DNA of 64,000 bases from Aphelocoma coerulescens. Lineage: Eukaryota; Chordata; Aves; Passeriformes; Corvidae. Both the position numbers and the translations under genes were made by a program. Positions 9,493-23,176 of the stretch are shown piece after piece; the stretch's first letter is position 1; the number at the start of each line of letters is the position of its first letter. A model generated the notes under the pieces. It saw nothing but the letters and a program-made list of their open reading frames with translations. It ran no database searches and was not told where the DNA came from. The stretch covers positions 372,001 through 436,000 of the forward strand of contig NW_027183506.1 of the NCBI RefSeq assembly GCF_041296385.1. The letters run 5' to 3'.

Positions 9493-11760
9493 GTGACGCT
9501 ATGGAACCTGGTGGAACCGAGGGGCCACAGTGACACTGTGGGGCCTTTTGGAAGCAACAGGACCCTGGTGGGAAGCCACGGGATGATTAATCCTGCACGA
9601 ACCTGCTCCAGGTGGGCTCCTCTCTCCCGGCTTCCACAGGTGCTGCTAGGATCCCACTCCGGCACTGGCTTGGCACGGGCTCACGGCTTCCTTTGGCAAT
9701 GGCTCTGCTCCAGGATGGCATGCTGCAGAGAATGCAGGTAGATTTTGTGCTCACTCCTGGCATGCAGCTGGACAATAAAGCCTGATCCAGCCCCCCCTCA
9801 GCATATGTCCGGCTCTGGCATTGGGGCGGGGCAACTTTGGGAGCAGCCCCAGCCCTGCTCCTGCTCCCGGCTGGGCACCCAGCTGCTGGGACACAGGTGT
9901 GTCCTGATGCCACCGTCTACTCCTTTGAGAAGGGGAGGACAGAGTGCATCAGGGAGTTTGGTGTGGCTTACATGCGGCAAGGAGAAGGTGCAGCCCCAAA
10001 CTGGCTTTCACTTCTAGAACCTTTTGCTATTGCGGGAGCAGCTGCTGGAGCTTTTCAACCGAGCTGCAAGAGTGAAAAGTGTGATGGCATGTCTATCTGA
10101 GAAGGAAGGTTCGGTGCCGCAGCCTGTTGTGCACAATTTATATGCTGATAAGAGAAGGGGGTGCTTTTGGAACGTTTTCCTTCCTGACACTTCTGTCTCT
10201 GTGAGCTTTAGCTGCTTGGACTCAGGGATACCGAAGGTATGTGAAAGTGACTGGGATGCGAGAATCATGTTGCACAGGGAACAGGGAAGGTCAGCAAATG
10301 TTTCCTGTCCTGGCACATCTCTCAGTCTGAACTGCAGCTGCAGATGCTTCACTTCCGCCAAGGACTCTGCCACCTTGAGAGAAGGATGCGCTCTATGGAG
10401 TTGAGAAAGAAAGTGCGTCTCACTAGCTTCTTTCCTCTACTTCATAGACAGCAAAGGGGCTATGAAAGGCAGCACTGGCTTTTTGTTCTAGGACTTCTTC
10501 TTTACAAGCAGCTGCTGGATGTTTGGAAGGGGGTTTGGGATATGCAAAAATGAGAGGCTAAGATGGTAAGAGGGTAAGATGGAAGTCATCTGGCAAAAGC
10601 AGAGCTCACAAAAGGGCCAGCTGAGAAAGCTCTTGCTGCCTACAACTTCAACTGCACCCCTCAAAGCAGCAGCACACACGCTGCTCTCGGCACTTTCCTT
10701 CTCAGCTCTACGCACCATCCTAAGCCTTGCCTCTCCCACACTCAGGATCCAAAGACAACGGCACCAGGGACTGCTCACACACTAAAGGCACCAGGACAAA
10801 AGGCTCACCAGCTTGGCCTTTGCATTCCCGCTGACAGCTCCACAGCTTGAACCCAGAGAACTGCCTGCTGCCAACAGCCTTTCCAATCACTCTGAGCACC
10901 TCATGACAAGGAGTGTGGGGAATGAATCTCCAGCAGCCTCCTGCCCCAGGCTGTCCCCCGGGAGCAGCCCTGCTCCAGGCCGTGACTGCCACCTGCACAG
11001 CCAAAGGACCCAGAGCCGGTGTTACACACCACGGCTGTGCCTGGCACAGAGACACCAGTGGCCACACAAGTGGCCATGGCACTGTCCACACACAGTCCCT
11101 GCTGCTGCTCCCCCAGCCGCTGGCACCAACTCCCAGCCACCCACTCCTAAAGCCACGGGGCCCACTGGGACACTGCGGGGGCTCGTGGAAGCCAGCGGCC
11201 ATTGTGACACAGCAATGCTGCACAGAGCCCACGGTGCTTTGTGACCCGTGGCTCCCAGGAGAGCCTTTGTGATCCTGGGGAACTACAAGGAAGCCTGGCT
11301 CCTCTGTGACACCACCACAGAAGCTCAGGGGAGCCCTGGAGACCGTGCTGATGCTATTGAACCTGATGCAACCCTGCCTCCTCTGTGACACCACAGAAGC
11401 TCTTGGAGCCCTGGAGACCGTGCTGATGCTATGGAACCTGATGCAACCCTGCCTCCTCTGTGACACCACAGAACCTCTGGGAGCCCTGGAGACCGTGCTG
11501 ATGCTATGGAACCTGATGCAACCCTGCCTCCACTGTGACACCACAGAAGCTCAGGGAGCCCTGGAGACTGTGGTGATGCTATGGAACCTGATGCAACCCT
11601 GCCTCCACTGTGACACCACAGAACCTCTGGGAGCCCTGGAGACCGTGCTGATGCTATGGAACCTGATGCAACCCTGCCTCCACTGTGACACCACAGAAGC
11701 TCGGGGAGCTCTGCAGACCGTGGGGATGCTGGCGAAGCTGACGGAACCCTGGGCACCACA
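9493..11760 (+). repeat. Macrosatellite unit U5, type E, 2268 bp
   Basis: m5 AAT and m6 C as in type C, but r2 carries GTGCTG. m2 is G. Array 11341-11715, five copies. Its haplotype equals U18, U21 and U24 at all sites compared. Confidence 0.95.
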
Positions 11761-14028
11761 GTGACGCTATGGAACCTGGTGGAACCGAGGGGCCACAGTG
11801 ACACTGTGGGGCCTTTTGGAAGCAACAGGACCCTGGTGGGAAGCCACGGGATGATTAATCCTGCACGAACCTGCTCCAGGTGGGCTCCTCTCTCCCGGCT
11901 TCCACAGGTGCTGCTAGGATCCCACTCCGGCACTGGCTTGGCACGGGCTCACGGCTTCCTTTGGCAATGGCTCTGCTCCAGGATGGCATGCTGCAGAGAA
12001 TGCAGGTAGATTTTGTGCTCACTCCTGGCATGCAGCTGGACAATAAAGCCTGATCCAGCCCCCCCTCAGCATATGTCCGGCTCTGGCATTGGGGCGGGGC
12101 AACTTTGGGAGCAGCCCCAGCCCTGCTCCTGCTCCCGGCTGGGCACCCAGCTGCTGGGACACAGGTGTGTCCTGATGCCACCGTCTACTCCTTTGAGAAG
12201 GGGAGGACAGAGTGCATCAGGGAGTTTGGTGTGGCTTACATGCGGCAAGGAGAAGGTGCAGCCCCAAACTGGCTTTCACTTCTAGAACCTTTTGCTATTG
12301 CGGGAGCAGCTGCTGGAGCTTTTCAACCGAGCTGCAAGAGTGAAAAGTGTGATGGCATGTCTATCTGAGAAGGAAGGTTCGGTGCCGCAGCCTGTTGTGC
12401 ACAATTTATATGCTGATAAGAGAAGGGGGTGCTTTTGGAACGTTTTCCTTCCTGACACTTCTGTCTCTGTGAGCTTTAGCTGCTTGGACTCAGGGATACC
12501 GAAGGTATGTGAAAGTGACTGGGATGCGAGAATCATGTTGCACAGGGAACAGGGAAGGTCAGCAAATGTTTCCTGTCCTGGCACATCTCTCAGTCTGAAC
12601 TGCAGCTGCAGATGCTTCACTTCCGCCAAGGACTCTGCCACCTTGAGAGAAGGATGCGCTCTATGGAGTTGAGAAAGAAAGTGCGTCTCACTAGCTTCTT
12701 TCCTCTACTTCATAGACAGCAAAGGGGCTATGAAAGGCAGCACTGGCTTTTTGTTCTAGGACTTCTTCTTTACAAGCAGCTGCTGGATGTTTGGAAGGGG
12801 GTTTGGGATATGCAAAAATGAGAGGCTAAGATGGTAAGAGGGTAAGATGGAAGTCATCTGGCAAAAGCAGAGCTCACAAAAGGGCCAGCTGAGAAAGCTC
12901 TTGCTGCCTACAACTTCAACTGCACCCCTCAAAGCAGCAGCACACACGCTGCTCTCGGCACTTTCCTTCTCAGCTCTACGCACCATCCTAAGCCTTGCCT
13001 CTCCCACACTCAGGATCCAAAGACAACGGCACCAGGGACTGCTCACACACTAAAGGCACCAGGACAAAAGGCTCACCAGCTTGGCCTTTGCATTCCCGCT
13101 GACAGCTCCACAGCTTGAACCCAGAGAACTGCCTGCTGCCAACAGCCTTTCCAATCACTCTGAGCACCTCATGACAAGGAGTGTGGGGAATGAATCTCCA
13201 GCAGCCTCCTGCCCCAGGCTGTCCCCCGGGAGCAGCCCTGCTCCAGGCCGTGACTGCCACCTGCACAGCCAAAGGACCCAGAGCCGGTGTTACACACCAC
13301 GGCTGTGCCTGGCACAGAGACACCAGTGGCCACACAAGTGGCCATGGCACTGTCCACACACAGTCCCTGCTGCTGCTCCCCCAGCCGCTGGCACCAACTC
13401 CCAGCCACCCACTCCTAAAGCCACGGGGCCCACTGGGACACTGCGGGGGCTCGTGGAAGCCAGCGGCCATTGTGACACAGCGGGGCTGCACAGAGCCCAC
13501 GGTGCTTTGTGACCCGTGGCTCCCAGGAGAGCCTTTGTGATGCTGGGGAACTACAAGGAAGCCTGGCTCCTCTGTGACACCACCACAGAAGCTCAGGGGA
13601 GCCCTGGAGACTGTGCTGATGCTATTGAACCTGATGCAACCCTGCCTCCTCTGTGACACCACAGAAGCTCTTGGAGCCCTGGAGACCGTGGTGATGCTAT
13701 GGAACCTGATGCAACCCTGCCTCCTCTGTGACACCACAGAACCTCTGGGAGCTCTGCAGACCGTGCTGATGCTATGGAACCTGATGCAACCCTGCCTCCA
13801 CTGTGACACCACAGAAGCTCAGGGAGCCCTGGAGACTGTGGTGATGCTATGGAACCTGATGCAACCCTGCCTCCACTGTGACACCACAGAACCTCTGGGA
13901 GCCCTGGAGACCGTGCTGATGCTATGGAACCTGATGCAACCCTGCCTCCACTGTGACACCACAGAAGCTCGGGGAGCTCTGCAGACCGTGGGGATGCTGG
14001 CGAAGCTGACGGAACCCTGGGCACCACA
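11761..14028 (+). repeat. Macrosatellite unit U6, type F, 2268 bp
   Basis: Default markers. Array 13609-13983: r1 starts GACTGTG, r2 has GTGGTG, and r3 has the CTCTGCAG lead-in but the CTCCACTG body. That is the array of a D unit with one 75-bp copy removed across rX and r3. Confidence 0.95.
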
Positions 14029-16296
14029 GTGACGCTATGGAACCTGGTGGAACCGAGGGGCCACAGTGACACTGTGGGGCCTTTTGGAAGCAACAGGACC
14101 CTGGTGGGAAGCCACGGGATGATTAATCCTGCACGAACCTGCTCCAGGTGGGCTCCTCTCTCCCGGCTTCCACAGGTGCTGCTAGGATCCCACTCCGGCA
14201 CTGGCTTGGCACGGGCTCACGGCTTCCTTTGGCAATGGCTCTGCTCCAGGATGGCATGCTGCAGAGAATGCAGGTAGATTTTGTGCTCACTCCTGGCATG
14301 CAGCTGGACAATAAAGCCTGATCCAGCCCCCCCTCAGCATATGTCCGGCTCTGGCATTGGGGCGGGGCAACTTTGGGAGCAGCCCCAGCCCTGCTCCTGC
14401 TCCCGGCTGGGCACCCAGCTGCTGGGACACAGGTGTGTCCTGATGCCACCGTCTACTCCTTTGAGAAGGGGAGGACAGAGTGCATCAGGGAGTTTGGTGT
14501 GGCTTACATGCGGCAAGGAGAAGGTGCAGCCCCAAACTGGCTTTCACTTCTAGAACCTTTTGCTATTGCGGGAGCAGCTGCTGGAGCTTTTCAACCGAGC
14601 TGCAAGAGTGAAAAGTGTGATGGCATGTCTATCTGAGAAGGAAGGTTCGGTGCCGCAGCCTGTTGTGCACAATTTATATGCTGATAAGAGAAGGGGGTGC
14701 TTTTGGAACGTTTTCCTTCCTGACACTTCTGTCTCTGTGAGCTTTAGCTGCTTGGACTCAGGGATACCGAAGGTATGTGAAAGTGACTGGGATGCGAGAA
14801 TCATGTTGCACAGGGAACAGGGAAGGTCAGCAAATGTTTCCTGTCCTGGCACATCTCTCAGTCTGAACTGCAGCTGCAGATGCTTCACTTCCGCCAAGGA
14901 CTCTGCCACCTTGAGAGAAGGATGCGCTCTATGGAGTTGAGAAAGAAAGTGCGTCTCACTAGCTTCTTTCCTCTACTTCATAGACAGCAAAGGGGCTATG
15001 AAAGGCAGCACTGGCTTTTTGTTCTAGGACTTCTTCTTTACAAGCAGCTGCTGGATGTTTGGAAGGGGGTTTGGGATATGCAAAAATGAGAGGCTAAGAT
15101 GGTAAGAGGGTAAGATGGAAGTCATCTGGCAAAAGCAGAGCTCACAAAAGGGCCAGCTGAGAAAGCTCTTGCTGCCTACAACTTCAACTGCACCCCTCAA
15201 AGCAGCAGCACACACGCTGCTCTCGGCACTTTCCTTCTCAGCTCTACGCCCCATCCTAAGCCTTGCCTCTCCCACACTCAGGATCCAAAGACAACGGCAC
15301 CAGGGACTGCTCACACACTAAAGGCACCAGGACAAAAGGCTCACCAGCTTGGCCTTTGCATTCCCGCTGACAGCTCCACAGCTTGAACCCAGAGAACTGC
15401 CTGCTGCCAACAGCCTTTCCAATCACTCTGAGCACCTCATGACAAGGAGTGTGGGGAATGAATCTCCAGCAGCCTCCTGCCCCAGGCTGTCCCCCGGGAG
15501 CAGCCCTGCTCCAGGCCGTGACTGCCACCTGCACAGCCAAAGGACCCAGAGCCGGTGTTACACACCACGGCTGTGCCTGACACAGAGACACCAGTGGCCA
15601 CACAAGTGGCCATGGCACTGTCCACACACAGTCCCTGCTGCTGCTCCCCCAGCCGCTGGCACCAACTCCCAGCCACCCACTCCTAAAGCCACGGGGCCCA
15701 CTGGGACACTGCGGGGGCTCGTGGAAGCCAGCGGCCATTGTGACACAGCGGGGCTGCACAGAGCCCACGGTGCTTTGTGACCCGTGGCTCCCAGGAGAGC
15801 CTTTGTGATGCTGGGGAACTACAAGGAAGCCTGGCTCCTCTGTGACACCACCACAGAAGCTCAGGGGAGCCCTGGAGACCGTGCTGATGCTATTGAACCT
15901 GATGCAACCCTGCCTCCTCTGTGACACCACAGAAGCTCTTGGAGCCCTGGAGACCGTGCTGATGCTATGGAACCTGATGCAACCCTGCCTCCTCTGTGAC
16001 ACCACAGAACCTCTGGGAGCTCTGCAGACCGTGCTGATGCTATGGAACCTGATGCAACCCTGCCTCCACTGTGACACCACAGAAGCTCAGGGAGCCCTGG
16101 AGACTGTGGTGATGCTATGGAACCTGATGCAACCCTGCCTCCACTGTGACACCACAGAACCTCTGGGAGCCCTGGAGACCGTGCTGATGCTATGGAACCT
16201 GATGCAACCCTGCCTCCACTGTGACACCACAGAAGCTCAGGGAGCTCTGCAGACCGTGGGGATGCTGGCGAAGCTGACGGAACCCTGGGCACCACA
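14029..16296 (+). repeat. Macrosatellite unit U7, type G, 2268 bp
   Basis: m4 A (15580). Private A-to-C at 15250 (TACGCCCC). Array 15877-16251: r2 GTGCTG, r3 with CTCTGCAG lead-in, and the last copy ending CTCAGGGAGCTCTG in place of CTCGGGGAGCTCTG, a change shared only with U13. Confidence 0.95.
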
Positions 16297-18564
16297 GTGA
16301 CGCTATGGAACCTGGTGGAACCGAGGGGCCACAGTGACACTGTGGGGCCTTTTGGAAGCAACAGGACCCTGGTGGGAAGCCACGGGATGATTAATCCTGC
16401 ACGAACCTGCTCCAGGTGGGCTCCTCTCTCCCGGCTTCCACAGGTGCTGCTAGGATCCCACTCCGGCACTGGCTTGGCACGGGCTCACGGCTTCCTTTGG
16501 CAATGGCTCTGCTCCAGGATGGCATGCTGCAGAGAATGCAGGTAGATTTTGTGCTCACTCCTGGCATGCAGCTGGACAATAAAGCCTGATCCAGCCCCCC
16601 CTCAGCATATGTCCGGCTCTGGCATTGGGGCGGGGCAACTTTGGGAGCAGCCCCAGCCCTGCTCCTGCTCCCGGCTGGGCACCCAGCTGCTGGGACACAG
16701 GTGTGTCCTGATGCCACCGTCTACTCCTTTGAGAAGGGGAGGACAGAGTGCATCAGGGAGTTTGGTGTGGCTTACATGCGGCAAGGAGAAGGTGCAGCCC
16801 CAAACTGGCTTTCACTTCTAGAACCTTTTGCTATTGCGGGAGCAGCTGCTGGAGCTTTTCAACCGAGCTGCAAGAGTGAAAAGTGTGATGGCATGTCTAT
16901 CTGAGAAGGAAGGTTCGGTGCCGCAGCCTGTTGTGCACAATTTATATGCTGATAAGAGAAGGGGGTGCTTTTGGAACGTTTTCCTTCCTGACACTTCTGT
17001 CTCTGTGAGCTTTAGCTGCTTGGACTCAGGGATACCGAAGGTATGTGAAAGTGACTGGGATGCGAGAATCATGTTGCACAGGGAACAGGGAAGGTCAGCA
17101 AATGTTTCCTGTCCTGGCACATCTCTCAGTCTGAACTGCAGCTGCAGATGCTTCACTTCCGCCAAGGACTCTGCCACCTTGAGAGAAGGATGCGCTCTAT
17201 GGAGTTGAGAAAGAAAGTGCGTCTCACTAGCTTCTTTCCTCTACTTCATAGACAGCAAAGGGGCTATGAAAGGCAGCACTGGCTTTTTGTTCTAGGACTT
17301 CTTCTTTACAAGCAGCTGCTGGATGTTTGGAAGGGGGTTTGGGATATGCAAAAATGAGAGGCTAAGATGGTAAGAGGGTAAGATGGAAGTCATCTGGCAA
17401 AAGCAGAGCTCACAAAAGGGCCAGCTGAGAAAGCTCTTGCTGCCTACAACTTCAACTGCACCCCTCAAAGCAGCAGCACACACGCTGCTCTCGGCACTTT
17501 CCTTCTCAGCTCTACGCACCATCCTAAGCCTTGCCTCTCCCACACTCAGGATCCAAAGACAACGGCACCAGGGACTGCTCACACACTAAAGGCACCAGGA
17601 CAAAAGGCTCACCAGCTTGGCCTTTGCATTCCCGCTGACAGCTCCACAGCTTGAACCCAGAGAACTGCCTGCTGCCAACAGCCTTTCCAATCACTCTGAG
17701 CACCTCATGACAAGGAGTGTGGGGAATGAATCTCCAGCAGCCTCCTGCCCCAGGCTGTCCCCCGGGAGCAGCCCTGCTCCAGGCCGTGACTGCCACCTGC
17801 ACAGCCAAAGGACCCAGAGCCGGTGTTACACACCACGGCTGTGCCTGACACAGAGACACCAGTGGCCACACAAGTGGCCATGGCACTGTCCACACACAGT
17901 CCCTGCTGCTGCTCCCCCAGCCGCTGGCACCAACTCCCAGCCACCCACTCCTAAAGCCACGGGGCCCACTGGGACACTGCGGGGGCTCGTGGAAGCCAGC
18001 GGCCATTGTGACACAGCGGGGCTGCACAGAGCCCACGGTGCTTTGTGACCCGTGGCTCCCAGGAGAGCCTTTGTGATGCTGGGGAACTACAAGGAAGCCT
18101 GGCTCCTCTGTGACACCACCACAGAAGCTCAGGGGAGCCCTGGAGACCGTGCTGATGCTATTGAACCTGATGCAACCCTGCCTCCTCTGTGACACCACAG
18201 AAGCTCTTGGAGCCCTGGAGACCGTGGTGATGCTATGGAACCTGAGGCAACCCTGCCTCCTCTGTGACACCACAGAACCTCTGGGAGCCCTGGAGACTGT
18301 GGTGATGCTATGGAACCTGATGCAACCCTGCCTCCACTGTGACACCACAGAAGCTCAGGGAGCCCTGGAGACTGTGGTGATGCTATGGAACCTGATGCAA
18401 CCCTGCCTGCACTGTGACACCACAGAACCTCTGGGAGCTCTGGAGACCGTGCTGATGCTATGGAACCTGATGCAACCCTGCCTCCACTGTGACACCACAG
18501 AAGCTCGGGGAGCTCTGCAGACCGTGGGGATGCTGGCGAAGCTGACGGAACCCTGGGCACCACA
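16297..18564 (+). repeat. Macrosatellite unit U8, type B, 2268 bp
   Basis: B markers at 17848 (m4 A), 18246 and 18409. Array 18145-18519. Unlike U2 and U14, r3 starts GACTGTGGTG, and r5 is preceded by a private AGCTCTGGAG at about 18436. Confidence 0.95.
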
Positions 18565-20832
18565 GTGACGCTATGGAACCTGGTGGAACCGAGGGGCCAC
18601 AGTGACACTGTGGGGCCTTTTGGAAGCAACAGGACCCTGGTGGGAAGCCACGGGATGATTAATCCTGCACGAACCTGCTCCAGGTGGGCTCCTCTCTCCC
18701 GGCTTCCACAGGTGCTGCTAGGATCCCACTCCGGCACTGGCTTGGCACGGGCTCACGGCTTCCTTTGGCAATGGCTCTGCTCCAGGATGGCATGCTGCAG
18801 AGAATGCAGGTAGATTTTGTGCTCACTCCTGGCATGCAGCTGGACAATAAAGCCTGATCCAGCCCCCCCTCAGCATATGTCCGGCTCTGGCATTGGGGCG
18901 GGGCAACTTTGGGAGCAGCCCCAGCCCTGCTCCTGCTCCCGGCTGGGCACCCAGCTGCTGGGACACAGGTGTGTCCTGATGCCACCGTCTACTCCTTTGA
19001 GAAGGGGAGGACAGAGTGCATCAGGGAGTTTGGTGTGGCTTACATGCGGCAAGGAGAAGGTGCAGCCCCAAACTGGCTTTCACTTCTAGAACCTTTTGCT
19101 ATTGCGGGAGCAGCTGCTGGAGCTTTTCAACCGAGCTGCAAGAGTGAAAAGTGTGATGGCATGTCTATCTGAGAAGGAAGGTTCGGTGCCGCAGCCTGTT
19201 GTGCACAATTTATATGCTGATAAGAGAAGGGGGTGCTTTTGGAACGTTTTCCTTCCTGACACTTCTGTCTCTGTGAGCTTTAGCTGCTTGGACTCAGGGA
19301 TACCGAAGGTATGTGAAAGTGACTGGGATGCGAGAATCATGTTGCACAGGGAACAGGGAAGGTCAGCAAATGTTTCCTGTCCTGGCACATCTCTCAGTCT
19401 GAACTGCAGCTGCAGATGCTTCACTTCCGCCAAGGACTCTGCCACCTTGAGAGAAGGATGCGCTCTATGGAGTTGAGAAAGAAAGTGCGTCTCACTAGCT
19501 TCTTTCCTCTACTTCATAGACAGCAAAGGGGCTATGAAAGGCAGCACTGGCTTTTTGTTCTAGGACTTCTTCTTTACAAGCAGCTGCTGGATGTTTGGAA
19601 GGGGGTTTGGGATATGCAAAAATGAGAGGCTAAGATGGTAAGAGGGTAAGATGGAAGTCATCTGGCAAAAGCAGAGCTCACAAAAGGGCCAGCTGAGAAA
19701 GCTCTTGCTGCCTACAACTTCAACTGCACCCCTCAAAGCAGCAGCACACACGCTGCTCTCGGCACTTTCCTTCTCAGCTCTACGCACCATCCTAAGCCTT
19801 GCCTCTCCCACACTCAGGATCCAAAGACAACGGCACCAGGGACTGCTCACACACTAAAGGCACCAGGACAAAAGGCTCACCAGCTTGGCCTTTGCATTCC
19901 CGCTGACAGCTCCACAGCTTGAACCCAGAGAACTGCCTGCTGCCAACAGCCTTTCCAATCACTCTGAGCACCTCATGACAAGGAGTGTGGGGAATGAATC
20001 TCCAGCAGCCTCCTGCCCCAGGCTGTCCCCCGGGAGCAGCCCTGCTCCAGGCCGTGACTGCCACCTGCACAGCCAAAGGACCCAGAGCCGGTGTTACACA
20101 CCACGGCTGTGCCTGGCACAGAGACACCAGTGGCCACACAAGTGGCCATGGCACTGTCCACACACAGTCCCTGCTGCTGCTCCCCCAGCCGCTGGCACCA
20201 ACTCCCAGCCACCCACTCCTAAAGCCACGGGGCCCACTGGGACACTGCGGGGGCTCGTGGAAGCCAGCGGCCATTGTGACACAGCAATGCTGCACAGAGC
20301 CCACGGTGCTTTGTGACCCGTGGCTCCCAGGAGAGCCTTTGTGATGCTGGGGAACTACAAGGAAGCCTGGCTCCTCTGTGACACCACCACAGAAGCTCAG
20401 GGGAGCCCTGGAGACCGTGCTGATGCTATTGAACCTGATGCAACCCTGCCTCCTCTGTGACACCACAGAAGCTCTTGGAGCCCTGGAGACCGTGGTGATG
20501 CTATGGAACCTGATGCAACCCTGCCTCCTCTGTGACACCACAGAACCTCTGGGAGCCCTGGAGACCGTGCTGATGCTATGGAACCTGATGCAACCCTGCC
20601 TCCACTGTGACACCACAGAAGCTCAGGGAGCCCTGGAGACTGTGGTGATGCTATGGAACCTGATGCAACCCTGCCTCCACTGTGACACCACAGAACCTCT
20701 GGGAGCCCTGGAGACCGTGCTGATGCTATGGAACCTGATGCAACCCTGCCTCCACTGTGACACCACAGAAGCTCGGGGAGCTCTGCAGACCGTGGGGATG
20801 CTGGCGAAGCTGACGGAACCCTGGGCACCACA
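18565..20832 (+). repeat. Macrosatellite unit U9, type C, 2268 bp (mixed haplotype)
   Basis: m5 AAT as in type C, but m6 is G (20346) and m2 is G. It is the only unit in which m5 and m6, 60 bases apart, are uncoupled. Array 20413-20787, five copies, r2 GTGGTG. Confidence 0.95.
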
Positions 20833-23176
20833 GTGACGCTATGGAACCTGGTGGAACCGAGGGGCCACAGTGACACTGTGGGGCCTTTTGGAAGCAACAG
20901 GACCCTGGTGGGAAGCCACGGGATGATTAATCCTGCACGAACCTGCTCCAGGTGGGCTCCTCTCTCCCGGCTTCCACAGGTGCTGCTAGGATCCCACTCC
21001 GGCACTGGCTTGGCACGGGCTCACGGCTTCCTTTGGCAATGGCTCTGCTCCAGGATGGCATGCTGCAGAGAATGCAGGTAGATTTTGTGCTCACTCCTGG
21101 CATGCAGCTGGACAATAAAGCCTGATCCAGCCCCCCTTCAGCATATGTCCGGCTCTGGCATTGGGGCGGGGCAACTTTGGGAGCAGCCCCAGCCCTGCTC
21201 CTGCTCCCGGCTGGGCACCCAGCTGCTGGGACACAGGTGTGTCCTGATGCCACCGTCTACTCCTTTGAGAAGGGGAGGACAGAGTGCATCAGGGAGTTTG
21301 GTGTGGCTTACATGCGGCAAGGAGAAGGTGCAGCCCCAAACTGGCTTTCACTTCTAGAACCTTTTGCTATTGCGGGAGCAGCTGCTGGAGCTTTTCAACC
21401 GAGCTGCAAGAGTGAAAAGTGTGATGGCATGTCTATCTGAGAAGGAAGGTTCGGTGCCGCAGCCTGTTGTGCACAATTTATATGCTGATAAGAGAAGGGG
21501 GTGCTTTTGGAACGTTTTCCTTCCTGACACTTCTGTCTCTGTGAGCTTTAGCTGCTTGGACTCAGGGATACCGAAGGTATGTGAAAGTGACTGGGATGCG
21601 AGAATCATGTTGCACAGGGAACAGGGAAGGTCAGCAAATGTTTCCTGTCCTGGCACATCTCTCAGTCTGAACTGCAGCTGCAGATGCTTCACTTCCGCCA
21701 AGGACTCTGCCACCTTGAGAGAAGGATGCGCTCTATGGAGTTGAGAAAGAAAGTGCGTCTCACTAGCTTCTTTCCTCTACTTCATAGACAGCAAAGGGGC
21801 TATGAAAGGCAGCACTGGCTTTTTGTTCTAGGACTTCTTCTTTACAAGCAGCTGCTGGATGTTTGGAAGGGGGTTTGGGATATGCAAAAATGAGAGGCTA
21901 AGATGGTAAGAGGGTAAGATGGAAGTCATCTGGCAAAAGCAGAGCTCACAAAAGGGCCAGCTGAGAAAGCTCTTGCTGCCTACAACTTCAACTGCACCCC
22001 TCAAAGCAGCAGCACACACGCTGCTCTCGGCACTTTCCTTCTCAGCTCTACGCACCATCCTAAGCCTTGCCTCTCCCACACTCAGGATCCAAAGACAACG
22101 GCACCAGGGACTGCTCACACACTAAAGGCACCAGGACAAAAGGCTCACCAGCTTGGCCTTTGCATTCCCGCTGACAGCTCCACAGCTTGAACCCAGAGAA
22201 CTGCCTGCTGCCAACAGCCTTTCCAATCACTCTGAGCACCTCATGACAAGGAGTGTGGGGAATGAATCTCCAGCAGCCTCCTGCCCCAGGCTGTCCCCCG
22301 GGAGCAGCCCTGCTCCAGGCCGTGACTGCCACCTGCACAGCCAAAGGACCCAGAGCCGGTGTTACACACCACGGCTGTGCCTGGCACAGAGACACCAGTG
22401 GCCACACAAGTGGCCATGGCACTGTCCACACACAGTCCCTGCTGCTGCTCCCCCAGCCGCTGGCACCAACTCCCAGCCACCCACTCCTAAAGCCACGGGG
22501 CCCACTGGGACACTGCGGGGGCTCGTGGAAGCCAGCGGCCATTGTGACACAGCGGGGCTGCACAGAGCCCACGGTGCTTTGTGACCCGTGGCTCCCAGGA
22601 GAGCCTTTGTGATGCTGGGGAACTACAAGGAAGCCTGGCTCCTCTGTGACACCACCACAGAAGCTCAGGGGAGCCCTGGAGACTGTGCTGATGCTATTGA
22701 ACCTGATGCAACCCTGCCTCCTCTGTGACACCACAGAAGCTCAGGGGAGCCCTGGAGACCGTGGTGATGCTATGGAACCTGATGCAACCCTGCCTCCTCT
22801 GTGACACCACAGAACCTCTGGGAGCTCTGCAGACCGTGCTGATGCTATGGAACCTGATGCAACCCTGCCTCCTCTGTGACACCACAGAACCTCTGGGAGC
22901 CCTGGAGACCGTGCTGATGCTATGGAACCTGATGCAACCCTGCCTCCACTGTGACACCACAGAAGCTCAGGGAGCCCTGGAGACTGTGGTGATGCTATGG
23001 AACCTGATGCAACCCTGCCTCCACTGTGACACCACAGAACCTCTGGGAGCCCTGGAGACCGTGCTGATGCTATGGAACCTGATGCAACCCTGCCTCCACT
23101 GTGACACCACAGAAGCTCGGGGAGCTCTGCAGACCGTGGGGATGCTGGCGAAGCTGACGGAACCCTGGGCACCACA
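20833..23176 (+). repeat. Macrosatellite unit U10, type D, 2344 bp
   Basis: m1 T (21137). Array 22681-23131, six copies and one extra base. After r1 the junction reads CTCAGGGGAGCC (22740-22751), the motif that normally precedes r1, in place of CTCTTGGAGCC. r1 starts GACTGTG and r2 has GTGGTG. This is the only complete unit whose length is not 2268 or 2343. Confidence 0.95.
22681..23131 (+). repeat. 75-bp minisatellite, 6 copies with 1-bp-longer first repeat (unit U10)
   Basis: r1 is 76 bp because its end was replaced by the array-entry motif. The insertion breaks the reading frame that runs through other arrays. Otherwise the order is as in type D: r1, r2, rX, r3, r4, r5. Confidence 0.95.

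Larger units (their letters stand above)
2614..16296 (+). repeat. Six-unit higher-order repeat, copy 1 (B-C-D-E-F-G), 13,683 bp
   Basis: Units U2 to U7. Diagnostic sites recur exactly one period later: NLRQ-type G at 4563, 18246 and 31930; CTGCAC variant in r4 at 4726, 18409 and 32093; m1 T at 7454, 21137 and 34821; the last-repeat CTCAGGGAGCTCTG ending in U7 and U13. The spacings are 13,683 and 13,684, the extra base coming from an insertion in U10. Confidence 0.9.
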
